Shown here one piece after another: positions 1 through 12,983 of a stretch of DNA of 64,000 nucleotides. A program made the position numbers and the translations under genes. This DNA comes from Dryas octopetala. Its lineage: Eukaryota; Streptophyta; Magnoliopsida; Rosales; Rosaceae. The notes under the pieces are model-generated. The model was not told the origin of the DNA. It ran no database searches and saw nothing but the letters and a program-made list of their open reading frames with translations. The stretch is from NCBI GenBank assembly GCA_963921425.1, contig OY992832.1, positions 23,658,835 through 23,722,834 of the forward strand, in the 5' to 3' direction. Every line of letters begins with the position of its first letter. Position 1 is the first letter of the stretch.

Positions 1-699
1 GCCAATGAGAGAAAAAACAATGGAAGATTAGCAAAATGGAACTAAAAACAAAAAGAAGCATATGCAACAATAAGAATTAAAGTATTAGAAAACCAATAGC
101 AGTAAAATTGAATGTTACATCATGGAAGGATCAAAATTTCTCCATTTCCTCTTTATCCTCAGTAACTGCACTAGCAGTTAATGCATTCTAATGTACATTA
201 AAAAACATCATCAGAAACAACATCCTCTCTAATCCCCAAAAACGGACCAGAGGTCCGGGCCCTTACATTATGAAGAAATCTTACAGAAGACAATATAATG
301 ACCCTCCTAATTTTTAATGAAGTTGGGAATGAATAATAAAAGGTTAAAAAGGTGAAACAGCCATAGGGTTTTGAGTTTCATATTCATAGAACATGTTGCT
401 CATCATAGAAGAAAAAGATGATGATCATATAAACCTAAAATTTGAAGATATTGGAAACAAAATGACACCTAGACTGGGTTTCATTTTGTTGTGTATAACC
501 CAGAGGTAATCTTACGCTTTCTAACTTTTGTAACAATAAATGGTGAAAATGAATTTTCTTCAATGGAGTTTCTGCATTGGCTTTCATCAACGTTCCTGCA
601 ACCTTCCACACCAACTACCAACAAAATCTGGAAAAAAATGCATATGTTATTTTACCAAAACATTCCGGTTAATCACCATGGGGCTCACTGAGCATTGTT
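1..699 (-). other. 3' flank and probable 3' UTR of the CCCH zinc-finger gene
   Basis: This stretch lies directly downstream of the stop codon of the minus-strand CCCH gene. It has no credible reading frame on either strand; the two short plus-strand frames at about 490-820 run through the 3' UTR or antisense to the gene's last codons. I assign roughly 200-699 as 3' UTR by position only. No clear poly(A) signal stands out on the minus strand. Confidence 0.5.
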
Positions 700-2901
700 T
701 CAATTCTGCTGAGCCACAAGATCAAGATGCAAATGGTCGATCCATGCTCCTAAAACAGCATGATCAACCGAATCCATTTGGGAGTTCACATTTAAACCCT
801 CATTGGAGGATCCAGCGGCCGTAACACCTGAGATGGGCGTATTTAGCTTCTCTTTGATTTCAATAGGAGATTCTTTAACAAGTGACTGAACCCATGATAG
901 ATCTGGTTCCTCTCCATTGTTACCAAGCTCAAATGAAGATGACCTGCGGAGCTTACCCAGTTCATCTGCACTAACAGCCCAATCTGGTTTTCCATTCGAG
1001 GATCCCCATTTCGACCAAGAATTTCCAGGGGAACCAACATTTGAAGCAGAGTTGTAGCCAAGTTCCCGTGAACTAAGGCTACGAAACTGTTGTTGTTTCT
1101 CTCGTTGAGCCAGCATGGAAACCCGAGAGCTCATGGGTGAGATAGGTTCCACATTCTGTGGAGACATCCTCCCAGAGGATGGGACCCCAAAAGAGGCCTG
1201 CAATAGAGAATGATCAACAGTTTTAGGGGACAAATTAGTGTGGATCGGTGAAAGCATGCTCTGCTGCTGCTGCTGAAATTGATTGAGAACAGCTGACTTG
1301 TGAGTTGGGGAGAAAACAGCTGATGCCAATGCTTGATCAGAGTACCGCGGAGATAAGCTTTCAGCAGAGAAGAGATCATCAAGATTTGAGGGGTTTAATT
1401 GCATTCGACCAGAACGGTTCAGTGAACTATTATTCATAGATGGTTGTGAGAGGCAAGACAATTCATTTAGGAGCTGCTGTTGCTGCATACCAAACTCTGG
1501 CAGTAAATCGAAGTCCTCCACTTGCATATCTCTCGCACAAAGAGAAGATCTCAAGCGACTAGACTGAAGATTGCTGTCTGGGAGATGCAAAGCAGGGACA
1601 TTAGGTTGGGGCCAAGCAACAGAAGAGTGTGACATGCCATTGGCAGATGGAGACATGGGTGGAGTAAATGGTGAAGGAGACATGACATTGACCAATGAAG
1701 GAGAACCGGGCAAAAGGCTCATTGCAGCAGCAAAATCCATGGCCGATGCACCAGAAGTGCTCGAGCGAGGGGAGGGAACAGCAGAACCAGTAGAGACATA
1801 TAATGGTCTTAGTTCCTCTGGAGTGTGGGCGAAAAAGCAGACTCTCCTTGCACAACTTGTACCATCCTTGCAAAGTCGGGTTCGATACTGAGCTGGGTGT
1901 AGCCAACACTCAAAAACCCCATGAGCATATTCACACATATCTCCACGTCTACAAGCCCCCTTTCGGAAATCAGGACAAGGAACACAGCTGTAATGAAACT
2001 TCCTTGGATCCCTTCGTCGTGCGTTTTCCCCTGGATGGACAAAAGGGCACTCAGTCCAATCATGGGAGTAGGCACGTGAACAAGGCCTCACCTTGAACGA
2101 ATACATTCGGAACTCATCAGTTGAATAAATGCTGTTCTTGATGTCTGGGAGAGAGGGGTCAACCGGGTATTCCTTCTTCTCTGATGCAGAAGAAGCAGGA
2201 AGATTACAGAACTTTGACTTCGTTGGAGAACAAGTGAAATCTAAAGCAGATGGAGACCCATTTTCTGGGGAAGCTGAAAGAGGAGGAGAACTTGAATGTA
2301 GGGTTCTTGTTGAGATCGTGAGAATTTGTTCACCAACAGAACCATTAATCATAAGGAGTTCTTCTAGAGCTAATTTGATATCATGAAGCCTACGAGGAAC
2401 AACGATAACATCAACAGGACGATGACCATTAGCATCGACCAAATTAGGATCAGCACCGGCTGCCAAAAGCAGCTTCACACCATCGACGGCATTCTCAGCC
2501 CCACCTGAGGCAGCACAGTGAAGAGCAGTGCTTCTATCAAGACTGCAGGTTCGATTTACATCAGCATCAGATAGAGAAAGAATCAGCTTTATAACATCAA
2601 TACTACCATATGTAGCAGCAACCATTAAAGGGGTCCTCTGCTCATTAACCATCTGCTTTGAGCCCTTTTGTCGACAATACCATAAACCAATCTCATCAAT
2701 GCCAGAAGGGTCACGTTCAATTGATCGTCTGAAGCTCTCAATGTCATTGTTAGCTGCAAGCTCAAGCAAGCTGGCAAAAGTATCTTCAGTTTCAACTGTC
2801 AGGTGATTCATGGCTATGTTGGAGAGTCTACGTTCGTTAACAGAGATAGGAGATGCTGCTGGAGATGAAATGGGTTTTACCCGCACTGATCCATAGCACA
2901 T
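700..2901 (-). CDS. Ankyrin-repeat, tandem CCCH zinc-finger protein (plant RR-TZF family, AtC3H30/OXS2-like)
   Basis: A single uninterrupted coding exon of 733 codons. Ankyrin-type repeats occupy about residues 88-165 (motifs [19 protein letters not shown] and [10 protein letters not shown]). The arginine-rich tandem zinc finger follows: C309-X7-C317-X5-C323-X3-H327 and C344-X5-C350-X4-C355-X3-H359, preceded by a Cys/His-rich segment (C274, C285, H289) typical of the plant RR-TZF group. The remaining C-terminal half is Ser/Pro/Gln-rich and looks disordered. Length and domain order match the long RR-TZF proteins of Arabidopsis such as AtC3H30 (about 700 aa). Family members act in stress and hormone responses, shuttle between nucleus and cytoplasmic granules, and bind RNA or DNA. 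The start is the first ATG after a predicted leader-intron acceptor. I see no disabling change. The family is certain; the exact ortholog is inferred. Confidence 0.93.
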   Translation of the reverse strand: MCYGSVRVKPISSPAASPISVNERRLSNIAMNHLTVETEDTFASLLELAANNDIESFRRSIERDPSGIDEIGLWYCRQKGSKQMVNEQRTPLMVAATYGSIDVIKLILSLSDADVNRTCSLDRSTALHCAASGGAENAVDGVKLLLAAGADPNLVDANGHRPVDVIVVPRRLHDIKLALEELLMINGSVGEQILTISTRTLHSSSPPLSASPENGSPSALDFTCSPTKSKFCNLPASSASEKKEYPVDPSLPDIKNSIYSTDEFRMYSFKVRPCSRAYSHDWTECPFVHPGENARRRDPRKFHYSCVPCPDFRKGACRRGDMCEYAHGVFECWLHPAQYRTRLCKDGTSCARRVCFFAHTPEELRPLYVSTGSAVPSPRSSTSGASAMDFAAAMSLLPGSPSLVNVMSPSPFTPPMSPSANGMSHSSVAWPQPNVPALHLPDSNLQSSRLRSSLCARDMQVEDFDLLPEFGMQQQQLLNELSCLSQPSMNNSSLNRSGRMQLNPSNLDDLFSAESLSPRYSDQALASAVFSPTHKSAVLNQFQQQQQSMLSPIHTNLSPKTVDHSLLQASFGVPSSGRMSPQNVEPISPMSSRVSMLAQREKQQQFRSLSSRELGYNSASNVGSPGNSWSKWGSSNGKPDWAVSADELGKLRRSSSFELGNNGEEPDLSWVQSLVKESPIEIKEKLNTPISGVTAAGSSNEGLNVNSQMDSVDHAVLGAWIDHLHLDLVAQQN

Positions 2902-3915
2902 GCTTTCATTTACTGGGAGTCCAGCTGGAAATAAAAAAACCCAAACCGTATAATTAAACTACGAGTAAACATCAAATTCATATATACTAATATACATATA
3001 TATTTATACACACACAGAAACAAGCAAGAAACACAATGAAAGAACACAAGATAATATTAAGGGAAAAAATCATAAATTAATCTATGTTTGGCCAGTGAGA
3101 AAATCTTGAAAAAGATGAGAGAAAATGAAGCTTCACACATCTTGAAAATCTTGAACATGAGATAATATCGGAAACAATATTACCAACACTCAACTAAACT
3201 TCAATAACGACTTATTATATTGATATTATCATTTGGGTGGGAAATAAAAACCCCACCAAAGACTTTAAGACAAAATTGTCTCCTTTGTATTTCTATCAAA
3301 AAGGGGGTTAATAAAACCCCAAATAGATCTGTGAGCACAAAGACCAAAGTCAAAACTCAAAAATACTGCACTGTATATCATTATCAAATGAAACAAAATA
3401 AATAAAATCAATTAATACAAAAATTCTTAACCAGACCACAAGGATCAAGCCAGCAACAATCCCAGCATAGGATCTTCTTGAAACCCATTAAAAAAATAAT
3501 TTCCAAAAAATGTAAAAATTGAGAAAACACAAATTTGACAACTTGTGAAAACTGATTGCTTGAAACAAGAAGCAATCACAGTCAAACATCAAAAAGAGAA
3601 ACGTCTACAATTTCCATGGAGGTAGATAGAGTCATCATTTTCAAGATCAAGTAAAAGAGAGTAACACAAAGAGAGCAAAGCCAAAGTCTTTAAGGCATGA
3701 GTCTCAGAGTGAGAGAGCATATATGTATGTATATGCATGTACATGTGTGTATAGGGTGGAGTTTGTGATCAAAGCGAATCTTACCAAATCTTCCAGCTAA
3801 GAAAGCAAGGGTAGCACCATTGAGGCACTGTGATAGTGACGCAGACTAGAGCTTCTGTCGGTTCTCAAACTGTTTGGACTCCGAGAAAATTTCCTCCTCT
3901 GGTTTCTGAGCAGAC

Positions 3916-3949
<34 letters not shown>

Positions 3950-3960
3950 ATAAAAAAGCT
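2902..3960 (-). promoter_or_regulatory. 5' leader of the CCCH gene with one intron and a GA-rich first exon
   Basis: On the minus strand a good donor (G|GTAAGATTC, intron starting at 3784) and a pyrimidine-rich acceptor (TTTCCAG|CTGG, exon resuming at 2924) define an 860-bp intron placed entirely in the 5' UTR, 23 bases before the ATG. The first exon would run upstream from 3785. A (GA/CT)n microsatellite at 3916-3947 lies in or just upstream of that exon. Leader introns are common in plant regulatory genes and often raise expression. The transcription start is not determined. Confidence 0.6.
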
Positions 3961-4404
3961 TCACTTTTGTTGCTCTTCTTCCATCTCCAATTCCTCTGTC
4001 CTCTGCTTTCTCACTGAAATAAATAAAAAATTAAGCTCTGTGAACATTGGCTGACTGTGTGTACGTGGAAAATGGGTATAGAAAAATACGGATCCGCTGT
4101 TAGCTCAAAAAATTATTTTGCATAATCGATATATTGACACGTAATATAATTAATTTATGTGTTATAATATGAGTAAATATTATTAATACTATATCCTACT
4201 AATATAAATAAATCATTCAATAATATTCTTATATAATAGATTTATTATACCATACAACGATATATCGATTATACTTATAATTTTTTCTTTAAGAGGTATG
4301 TTGTTTTCTATCTTCCATAAAATCTAATCTGTCCAAATAATTTAACGGTATTAGGAATTTAGGACCGACCATATAGCTATAATTAGTTTTTATATTTTTT
4401 TTTT
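3961..4404. other. AT-rich intergenic DNA (CCCH gene promoter side)
   Basis: Probable upstream region of the CCCH gene. It is strongly AT-rich with no coding potential. I see no element that I can name, only the approach to the foldback element beginning at 4405. Confidence 0.4.
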
Positions 4405-5146
4405 GGCATAATTTCAATTTAGACACATAACTATATATGCTATTTCAACGGGGTCCACGAACTTTCAAATATTTCAAATATACACCTGATTTATTATGTA
4501 AATTAAAAAATGAAATTTCGTCCATCAATTTATTGAGAGATCAGTTAAATGTCAACTTGACTTTTGCTAACAAGGATTAATTGGCGACGTGGCACTAACT
4601 CAGCATACATTTCCCGCCAAATGAGCAACACATGTCCACTTGACACAGGCCCACACACCCATCACCTCATTCTCGCTCGTCGAACGCTCTCCTGACCATT
4701 TAGTCTCCAAAAAATATCACATTTTTCCCCAAATTCGAATATAAATCTCTCACTTGTGTTCAACGAGCGAGAAAGAGATGATGAGTTTGTGAACCTGTGT
4801 CAGGGGTTAGGTGGACCTGTGTCGCTCATTTGGCGGGAAATGAGCGACACGGGTCCACCTAACCCCTGACACGGGCCCACAAACTCTCACTCTCTCTATT
4901 ATTATTAAATTGTGGGTTCGTGTCGCTCATTCGGCGGGAAATGTTTGCTGAGATAGCGCCACATCGTCAAGTAATCCCGGTCAGCAAAAGCCAAACTGTC
5001 ATTTAACTGATCTCTCAACGAATCAATGGACATAAATTCATTTTTCAATTTAGATAATAGATCGGGTGTATATTTGAAATATTTTAAAGTTCATGGACTC
5101 CGTTGAAATAGCTTATATAGTTATGTATCTAAATTAAATTTATGCC
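4405..5146. mobile_element. Foldback Mutator-like non-autonomous element, copy 1
   Basis: A 742-bp element that is nearly palindromic over its whole length. It begins GGCATAATTTCAATTTAGA and ends with the inverse (...TATGCC). Arms pair from the tips inward, for example ACTTTCAAATATTTCAAATA at the left with TATTTGAAATATTTTAAAGT at the right. A second copy at 5843-6583 confirms the boundaries. Flanks are T-runs, so a target duplication cannot be read here; copy 2 suggests 9 bp (Mutator type). It encodes nothing. It contains E2F-consensus motifs: TTTCCCGCC at 4610-4618 and the inverse GGCGGGAAA at 4832-4840 and 4933-4941. Confidence 0.8.
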
Positions 5147-5842
5147 TTTTTTTTTTTTTAGAAACTCACACTAAACTGTTTGCCCTCTGCTTAATTTCTG
5201 ATCACTCTTTCCTTTCTTCTTCTTCAGCCACAACTACTCAAGACACAATCTCAGCCATGACCATAACTTCCAATTCTAAACTCTCTTAATTTATAGAACG
5301 TTGTTCCATGTCTCCTCACACTTACTTACCCTGTGCCCAAATGGCCTCTTTTTCTCCCCAAAGTCCGAACACACCCACTTACGCAAACAATCTCCTTTTT
5401 CCCTAAACCTCAATCTCCAAATTTGTCTTTCAAATTAGACCCAACTAAAAAAAAAAAAAAACTGGTGAAAAAATGGGGATGATGGGTCCTTCATTGTTTC
5501 TTTGAGAAACAAGAGAAAGTGTGTGTTTTAAGTTGTAGAGATAAAAGTGTTGATTTCTCTATTGGGGGTAAAATTAACCATTTAAATGAATTGTAGACAA
5601 CACCATCTTAATCGTTGGTCGTGGACATGGTAATTCCTCATTTTCCACTTTCTTTTTCCCAGTTATTATTGTTTCTTTTAGTTAAAGAATTTAAAGTTGT
5701 GGGGGTTTGATTTTATTGATTTTTGATTGAATTCATTAGAGAATTCTAAGAGAGAGAATCAGTGGTTTTGTAAGATGAGGGAAGACAAATTGATGATAGC
5801 GGCTGATAAGAAGAAAATGAGAGAGAACAAAAATAGTTTTTA
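5147..5842. other. Spacer between the two foldback elements
   Basis: About 700 bp of non-coding DNA with CT-rich patches (for example 5200-5230) that resemble a plant 5' UTR. No open frame of useful length and no similarity to the flanking elements. I see no supportable gene. Confidence 0.4.
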
Positions 5843-6583
5843 GGCATAAATTTAATTTAGACATATAACTATATATACTATTTTAATGGGATTTAAGAAC
5901 TTTCAAATATTTCAAATATACACCTGATTTATTATGTAAATTAAAAAATAAAATTTCGTCCATCAATTTATTAAGAGATCAGTTAAATGTCATCTTGACT
6001 TTTGCTAACGGAGATTAATTGGCGACGTGGCACCAACTCAACATACATTTCCCACCAAATGAGCAACACATGTCCACTTGACACGGGCCCACACACTCAT
6101 CACCTCTTTTCCGCTCGTCGAACACTCTCCTGACCATTTAGTCTCCAAAAAATATCACGTTTCCCCTAAATTCGAATATAAATCTCTCACTTGTGTTCAA
6201 CTAGCGAGAAAGAAATGATGACTTTGTGGACCCGTGTTAGGAATTAGGTGGACCTATGTCGCTCATTTGGCGGGAAATGAGCGACACGGGTCCACCTAAC
6301 CCTTGGCACGGGCCTACAAACTCTCACTCTTTCTATTATTATTAAATTGTGGACCCGTGTCGCTCATTTGGCGGGAAATGTTTGCTGAGATAGCGTCACG
6401 TCGTCAAGTAATCCCGGTCAGCAAAAGTCAAGCTGTCATTTAATTGATCTCTCAACGAATCAATGGACAAAAATTCATTTTTCAATTTAGATAATAGATC
6501 GGGTGTATATTTAAAATATTTTAAAGTTCATGGACCCCGTTGAAATAGTTTATATAGTTATGTGTCTAAATTAAATTTATGCT
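5843..6583. mobile_element. Foldback Mutator-like non-autonomous element, copy 2
   Basis: A second member of the 4405-5146 family in the same orientation, 741 bp, with tips GGCATAAATTTAATTTAGAC... and ...TATGCT (last C changed to T). Candidate 9-bp target duplication TAGTTTTTA (5834-5842) and TCATTTTTA (6584-6592), 7 of 9 matching, as expected for an old Mutator-like insertion. E2F-type GGCGGGAAA sites remain at 6269-6277 and 6370-6378; the left-arm site is changed to TTTCCCACC (6048-6056). Confidence 0.8.
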
Positions 6584-9500
6584 TCATTTTTAATAAAAGC
6601 ATAAGGATAACTACGTTACTTCCATTAAAAAAAAGTCTTATGTAGCTAATGTGGTTTAATTAAAACCGTTTGATTATTTGGATGACTAAGATTTTATGAA
6701 AGGTAGAGAAGAACCAACTCTCAAAGCAGAGGAGTTTGAATCCGAAAAGTATTTACCTATCTATAGTGACGTGGTATCGCTTGTATAGAAAATAGAGGCA
6801 AAAAAATAAGAGAAAGAGAGTGAGAGCGAAAGGAAGGATGTTTTCACACCAGAGGATATGTACCGCTGTTGTAATAATTTAATCTTTGTCTTTCCGTCAA
6901 ATTCTATAGAAATTCAACCTAAATTCACCGCACATGAAACATAAATTGTCATCTCGAGATAATCGTGTGTACCTAAATCCATCAACACCCCTCTTCAACC
7001 TGCGACGTGGGATCATTCTATTGGTCAGAAAGACAGATTTCTCCATTGAAGTGATGACACGTCAGCTACAATGGTGGTCGTGCTAGCAGACAAGAGAAAG
7101 TGTGTTAATTTCTCACATGGATTTGATATGTCCTTGGAAACCGGTTTAGAAGGTGGAAAGGCGGTAGGGGTAACCGGTTAGGTGGGTGTGAGTGGGATTA
7201 AGGTGACCGGTTGGATGCGCGCGTGCACAAGGTGGATTAAACTGGAATGGAAGGGGGACTGGCGTCCGCCAAATGAAGGAGGGGTTTGGACCCGCTGGTC
7301 GCAAGCGTACGGGAGCGGACATAAGGCAGCAGTCAATTCGTTAATTGTGGGGTCAAATCACAAGTGGGGAAAAAAAACATAGAGCACCAACGACACAAAA
7401 CATAAACAAAAAGAAAGAGGCAATATCACATTAATTTAAAATAAAAATCCTACACTCAACTATATTAAAATATAATAATGCTAGTGGTCTCACATTTTTT
7501 TTTTTTTCATATTTGTATCTCATTTGATATGTCATTACTTTACTAGAAGGATATTTCTTTTTTCTTTATTTCTTTTTTAGGTTTTTTTTTTTTAATTTTT
7601 AGTGTCCAATGTATGAATGTCATGTAAAATGGTATGAAATTGTAGTATAAAAATGTAGTAAGTGTAACATTACTGATTAAAATGTACTCAATTTTTTAGT
7701 TATAATTTGTTGACAAATATTACAATTTTTGCATGAAATTTTGAGACAGCTTCTTTTAACTCAATTTAAGCATTGTATAATTTATAACTCATGCTAATAA
7801 TATTTCTCTAATAACATAACATAATTTTTTTAAAAAATTATTAAAGATGAGTGCAAATATACAAAATAGGAGTTTGAAAAATCACTGTCCAAAATTTTTC
7901 ATGTTATCTAAATTTTTTTCATGTTATCTTAGATTCTTAATGAATAATAATAAATATTACATTAGACTTTAGAATTTTGTTATCAGACTATTAATCTTAA
8001 CAACCTTACAATATGAACCATCTCAAATATGTATTATTTTTTAAATAGAGGTGAGACTCTGTACAAAATTCATATAGTTGAATCTCATCTTTGTTAAAGA
8101 GCTCATCAATTGAGATCGTCCAAATAATAATATCATAATCTGAAACACAATTCATACAACAATCCAATTTGCTAATCGTTCAGATTAACAGCCTATTAAC
8201 ATAAGATGCAGCTATTCTGACCTAATTTTTTATTAGTAGTCCCAACATATTTTTTACACTCAAATAAAAAGTAGATTTTACAAAAAATTATTATTATACC
8301 CAATAGATTTTCCCAAATCATCCTTATGAAAATCCAATACCACATTCAACTTATTCTACTTTCTATTACCAATATAAACACCCAACTCCATCTCCCCCAC
8401 CACCATCAAAACATAAGATTGAATTGCACCACCACCACCGAATCAAAATTCTGAATTTGAAACTGGCCGAAAAATGATATCACATTCCACAAAATTAGAG
8501 CCTGTAATCAACATCTTGAGCTAATTTCAAATTTTTCTTTAATAACAAAGTTAACTGCAAGGCCGAATAAAAAAAAAACTACAAAAGGCCGAACGAGAGA
8601 ATAATAAATAAAAATACAAAAATATGATCACCACTGAGATTATAGAATTTTTTGGTTTACAGTTTGTTAAAAAATGAATGCCAAGTTCTCAATAAAGGGT
8701 CGGGTGTTGTCTGTGTTTTGTTGGCCTGCCGTAATCACATGCTCTCACGCCCACGTTAACATCAGCTCATGCCTCTTCGCCGTCCAATCCCTATCCAAAT
8801 CCAACTATTAGATCTTGAAAACACCTGCAACCCACTTTGACTCACTTCGCCAATCCAATATCTACGTGGTTTATTTCTTGATCTCATTTTTTTTTGGTAA
8901 AGCTAAAGAAAAAAACCTTTATTACTTTAAATAACCAGATTGTTTTACACAGTATTAGTTCAAAGGGTCGGTTTGAAAACTTCTGTACTTTCTCAAAAAA
9001 TGAAATAATGAAAATAATTCATTTGAAAATTCTCAAACTATGATTTGAGCAATCATTCATCAATATTATGCTTGTTTGTCTTGATATAAAGAATGTTAGT
9101 GTAGTAGGGTTTATGATTTTGTTAAAAATGAGAGGTGTCTAGAGATGTTGGATATATTAATAATGTTAGGTATATTATAAGTAAATTAATTTTTAAAATT
9201 TTTAAATTAAATATTTATTCTTAATAGTCAATTTACATGGAATACAATTAAAAATTAATACTTTATTAAATTATTAAAGTTACTAATAAAAAAATTAAGT
9301 TGGAATAGCGACATCTATTAAGAATCTAAGATATATGAGAATTTTATAAAAATAAAAAAATTAATATTTATTTATTTATCTATTTAAAAGGTTTCGCATG
9401 GGGAAGAAGAAAACTTTTCAGCCGCCCCAGTTGACCAAGTAATAAAGTGAACCAAAATCAATGTATATTAAAAGGGATAGGATACAATCATACAAGTACT

Positions 9501-10108
9501 TTTGACAAAGACTTTAACAATTATTTTGAGCATCTTAGAAGATTCAAGGGTCTAAAATAAAACCAATATCTAAGATCTTTACTCATTAAATGACATCAAT
9601 GTGGAATTATAATTAATATAATTGGACTCAGTAACATCTGTAAGAAGTTTTACATTGGATTATAATTCATCTAATCTTTCATGAATTGTCTTTTTTTTTT
9701 TTTTTTTTTTGGAACACAGGAGAACTTTCATTGAAAGAGATTAGGAATTAGCAACATCCTGAAGAGATTGATGAGGCACCAACCAATCTGCCTTCGCCTC
9801 TATCCATTAAAACAAGGCAAGGGTGTCTTCCATGAATATCTTGATTAGTAATGGTTGCTTTCCCAAACACCAAAACTCAACCTAAAAAAATAAACAGATA
9901 ATACAAAAAGTAAAAATAAAAACATACCCATCCCCCTTCCCTTCCTTTTCTTCCTCCCCCAACTCCCATTTTCTCTCTTTTTCTGCATCTTTCACACCTC
10001 TCTCAGTGAACTTGGGATGGCTCCCAGCGTTAGATAGTTGCACTGCCACCTGGGATTTGAAGTTCATTGAGTTCTCACGTTGTTTAGTTTCCCCTTCGTC
10101 TGAATTAT

Positions 10109-10110
<2 letters not shown>
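6584..10110. other. Intergenic AT-rich DNA without genes
   Basis: No supportable coding region or RNA gene. A more GC-balanced patch at about 6990-7380 contains a 66-codon frame with no recognisable motif. The remainder is AT-rich, with a 21-base T run at 9690-9710 followed by sequence that could be the tail of a decayed minus-strand retroposon, but this cannot be shown. Confidence 0.4.

Positions 10111-10159
<49 letters not shown>
10111..10159. repeat. (TC)n microsatellite
   Basis: About 24 uninterrupted TC dinucleotides. It is followed by T-rich DNA and lies in non-coding sequence. Confidence 0.95.
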
Positions 10160-10161
<2 letters not shown>

Positions 10162-10410
10162 ATTTCTCTTATTTTTTTTCTTTTATTAATTATAATTCCA
10201 CATCAGATGCCATGTCATTTAATGAGGAAAGATCTTAAATATTGGTTTTATTTTAGACCTTTGGATCTTTTAAGATCTAAAGGCTGAAAATGATTGTTAA
10301 ATTTTTTGTCAAATTACTTGTCCCATGATCCTATCCCATATTAAAATAGAATGTTAATTACAAGATACTCACAAACTTTTAATTTAACCAAAATCACACA
10401 AACCCAATAA

Positions 10411-10560
10411 CTTACTTACAGCTCTATCACCTCCATTTAATTACAAGATACTGTCATAACTTACTTACAACTCACCTCCATTTAATTACAAGGTACTGAC
10501 ATAATTTACTTATAACTCACCTCCATTTAATTACAAGGTACTGACATAACTTACTTATAG
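10411..10560. repeat. 45-49-bp tandem repeat, about 3.2 copies
   Basis: Units start at 10411, 10460, 10505 and 10550, with core CACCTCCATTTAATTACAAG followed by RTACTGWCATAA and the next TTACTTA. It is non-coding. Confidence 0.85.
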
Positions 10561-10669
10561 ACCACCTTCCAGAAAACCTAAGACAAGATGCGTAACCTAT
10601 GTCCACGCATAATTAAGACAATAACTCTTAAATTAAGACTATTTATATTTTTATACAACAAAAAACATA

Positions 10670-10850
10670 GGTAAACTTGAAAAAATTGAAACTGAACTTA
10701 TCAGAAAATTAAAATTGCGAACTGAAACTACATTAGAAAACTGAAACTATATCAGAAAATTGAAATTGCAAACTGAAAGTATATCGGAAAATTGAAAAAT
10801 GTGAATTGAAACTGTATTAGAAAACTGAAACTGCATGATACAACAGAAAC
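10670..10850. repeat. Degenerate GAAACTG-rich short tandem repeat
   Basis: Loose repetition of GAAACTG/GAAAATTGAAA units of about 25-35 bp (AGAAAATTGAAATTGCAAACTGAAA-like). It resembles in character, but not exactly, the CTGCAGTTTC repeat at 60.9 kb. Confidence 0.6.
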
Positions 10851-10859
10851 TCAGTCAAT

Positions 10860-11022
10860 TTAAAATCAAAACAAGAAAATGGTCGTAGGAGCAGCAGCCG
10901 CCATGAACTCGCACCTATTCCACAACCAAAATTCAATTTTTCAAGGGTTTTGAGCTAGCATTCGATACTCACATGTCCAACAGGATGAGAATGAACCAAA
11001 ACAAGGGAAACCCAATCACTAG
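10860..11022. other. Left flank of the 4-kb hAT insertion (split GC-richer repeat)
   Basis: This GC-richer sequence was contiguous with 15014-15600 before the hAT element inserted, because the two are joined by the 8-bp duplication ATCACTAG. The right half resembles the interior of the Mutator-like element at 15732-17357 (shared pattern CCAATAGMAAGAACACGAA and GAYACCTRGGTC). It is probably an older member of that repeat family. Confidence 0.5.
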
Positions 11023-11639
11023 TAGGGGTGGGCATTTAAATCGGAACCGGGGGGAAAAAACCGTAAAAAACCACTTTGACCAAAACTGGTCAACACCGGG
11101 TCAAAACTGGACTGGACCGGTCCAATCCAGTTCCGGTCCGATTTTTCACTTCACAGAACTAGACTGGACTGGATTGGACCGTTTAATTAATATGTATTTT
11201 TAATTTTTATATATATTTAATTTTTATACAATTTTTATACACTTTATAAACATTTTTATACACATTTTTACACACATTTTTACATACATTTTTACACACA
11301 TTTTACACATTTTAGATAATAAAATTAATATTAACCTAGCTATATTTTAGACTCTAAAATATATTTTATATAACCATATGGCATATTATTCTATATATAA
11401 TAATGTTTTAGTATATAATTGTAGTTATACCTTTTATAATAAAATTAATATATTTTTTATACTCTATAATCTATATACTAAACCCTATATAGTATATACT
11501 AAAATTATTATAGTTATAGGATATAGTATATAGTTAATTAGTTATAAACTTCTAATAGAGGAAATTATGTATTAGGGTTTAGGGTTTAAAGTTTAAAAGA
11601 AACCCTATAATCTAATAATATATACCGTAAACTCTAAAA

Positions 11640-12830
11640 GTAATAAGTATATAACTATATAACTAATAACTATATAAGTATATAAACCCAATTGAAATCC
11701 CAATAAAACCCCAATTAGACTCATAGTCAACTATAAGTCTATAACCCTATACCCTAATACAATTATAACCATATACCCTAAACTATATTAATTAGTTAAT
11801 TACTCTATACATATATTATATATAAGTAATAAGTATATAAGTATATAACATATATAACTATATACCCAATTGAAACCCTAATTAGACTCATAGTCAACTA
11901 TAACCCTATATCCTAATACATTATAATCATATACCCTAAACTATATTAATTAGTTAATTACTCTATACATATATTATATATAAGTAATAAGTATATAAGT
12001 ATATAACATATATAATTATATAAGTATATAAAACCAATTGAAACCCCAATTAGACTCATAGTCAACTATAACCCTATACCTTAATAAAATTATAACTATA
12101 TACCCTAAACTATATTAATTAGTTAATTACTCTATAGTCTCTATATATATATTATATATAAGTAATAAGTATATAAGTATATAACATATATAATTATATA
12201 AGTATATAAAACCAATTGAAAACCCAATTAGACTCATAGTCAACTATAACCCTATACCCTAATACAATTATAACCATATACCCTAAACTATATTAATTGG
12301 TTAATTACTCTATACATATATTATATATAAGTAATAAGTATATAACATATATAACTATATACCCAATTGAAACCCCAATGAAACCCCAATTAGACTCATA
12401 GTCAACTATAACCCTATATCCTAATACATTATAACCATATACCCTAAACTATATTAATTAGTTAATTACTCTATACATATATTATATATAAGTAATAAGT
12501 ATATAAGTATATAACATATATAATTATATAAGTAGATAAAACCAATTGAAACCCTAATTAGACTCATAGTCAACTATAACCCTATACCTTAATAAAATTA
12601 TAACTATATACCCTAAACTATATTAATTAGTTAATTACTCTATAGTCTCTATACATATATTATATATAAGTAATAAGTATATAACATATATAATTATATA
12701 AGTATATAAACCCAATTGAAACCCCAATTAGACTCATAGTCAACTATAACCATATACCCTAAATTATATTAATTACTCTATACATATATAACATATATAA
12801 CTAATTAACTATATAACCACAATTGAAACC
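11640..12830. repeat. ~168-bp tandem array inside the hAT element
   Basis: Seven copies are marked by GACTCATAGTCAACTATA, with TCATAGT at 11721, 11888, 12056, 12234, 12396, 12564 and 12734 (spacing 162-178 bp). Each unit also contains TATACCCTAAACTATATTAA, with a plant-telomere-like CCCTAAA core, and CCAATTGAAACCC. It is AT-rich and non-coding. Confidence 0.85.
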
Positions 12831-12983
12831 CAATGAAAATTAAAACCCCAATTTAATTACAAAACTCAAACAGACTCATTGACTGAAGTCACTAAACAAG
12901 TAAACAGTCAAACTGTTTCTGTGTTTCATTTTGACTGACTCGAAGACTTCAAACGAATCAAACTCAATTCAAAGACTGAAAGT

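Noticed and set aside
7182..7382. 66-codon frame in a GC-balanced patch
   Set aside because: No motif, no start context, no splice signals that extend it.
9690..9860. Poly(T) run followed by sequence that could be a LINE 3' end in minus orientation
   Set aside because: No reverse transcriptase or endonuclease sequence nearby and no target duplication found.
11640..12830. CRISPR-like or regulatory array
   Set aside because: Repeats are long contiguous tandem units without unique spacers, in a plant nuclear genome.
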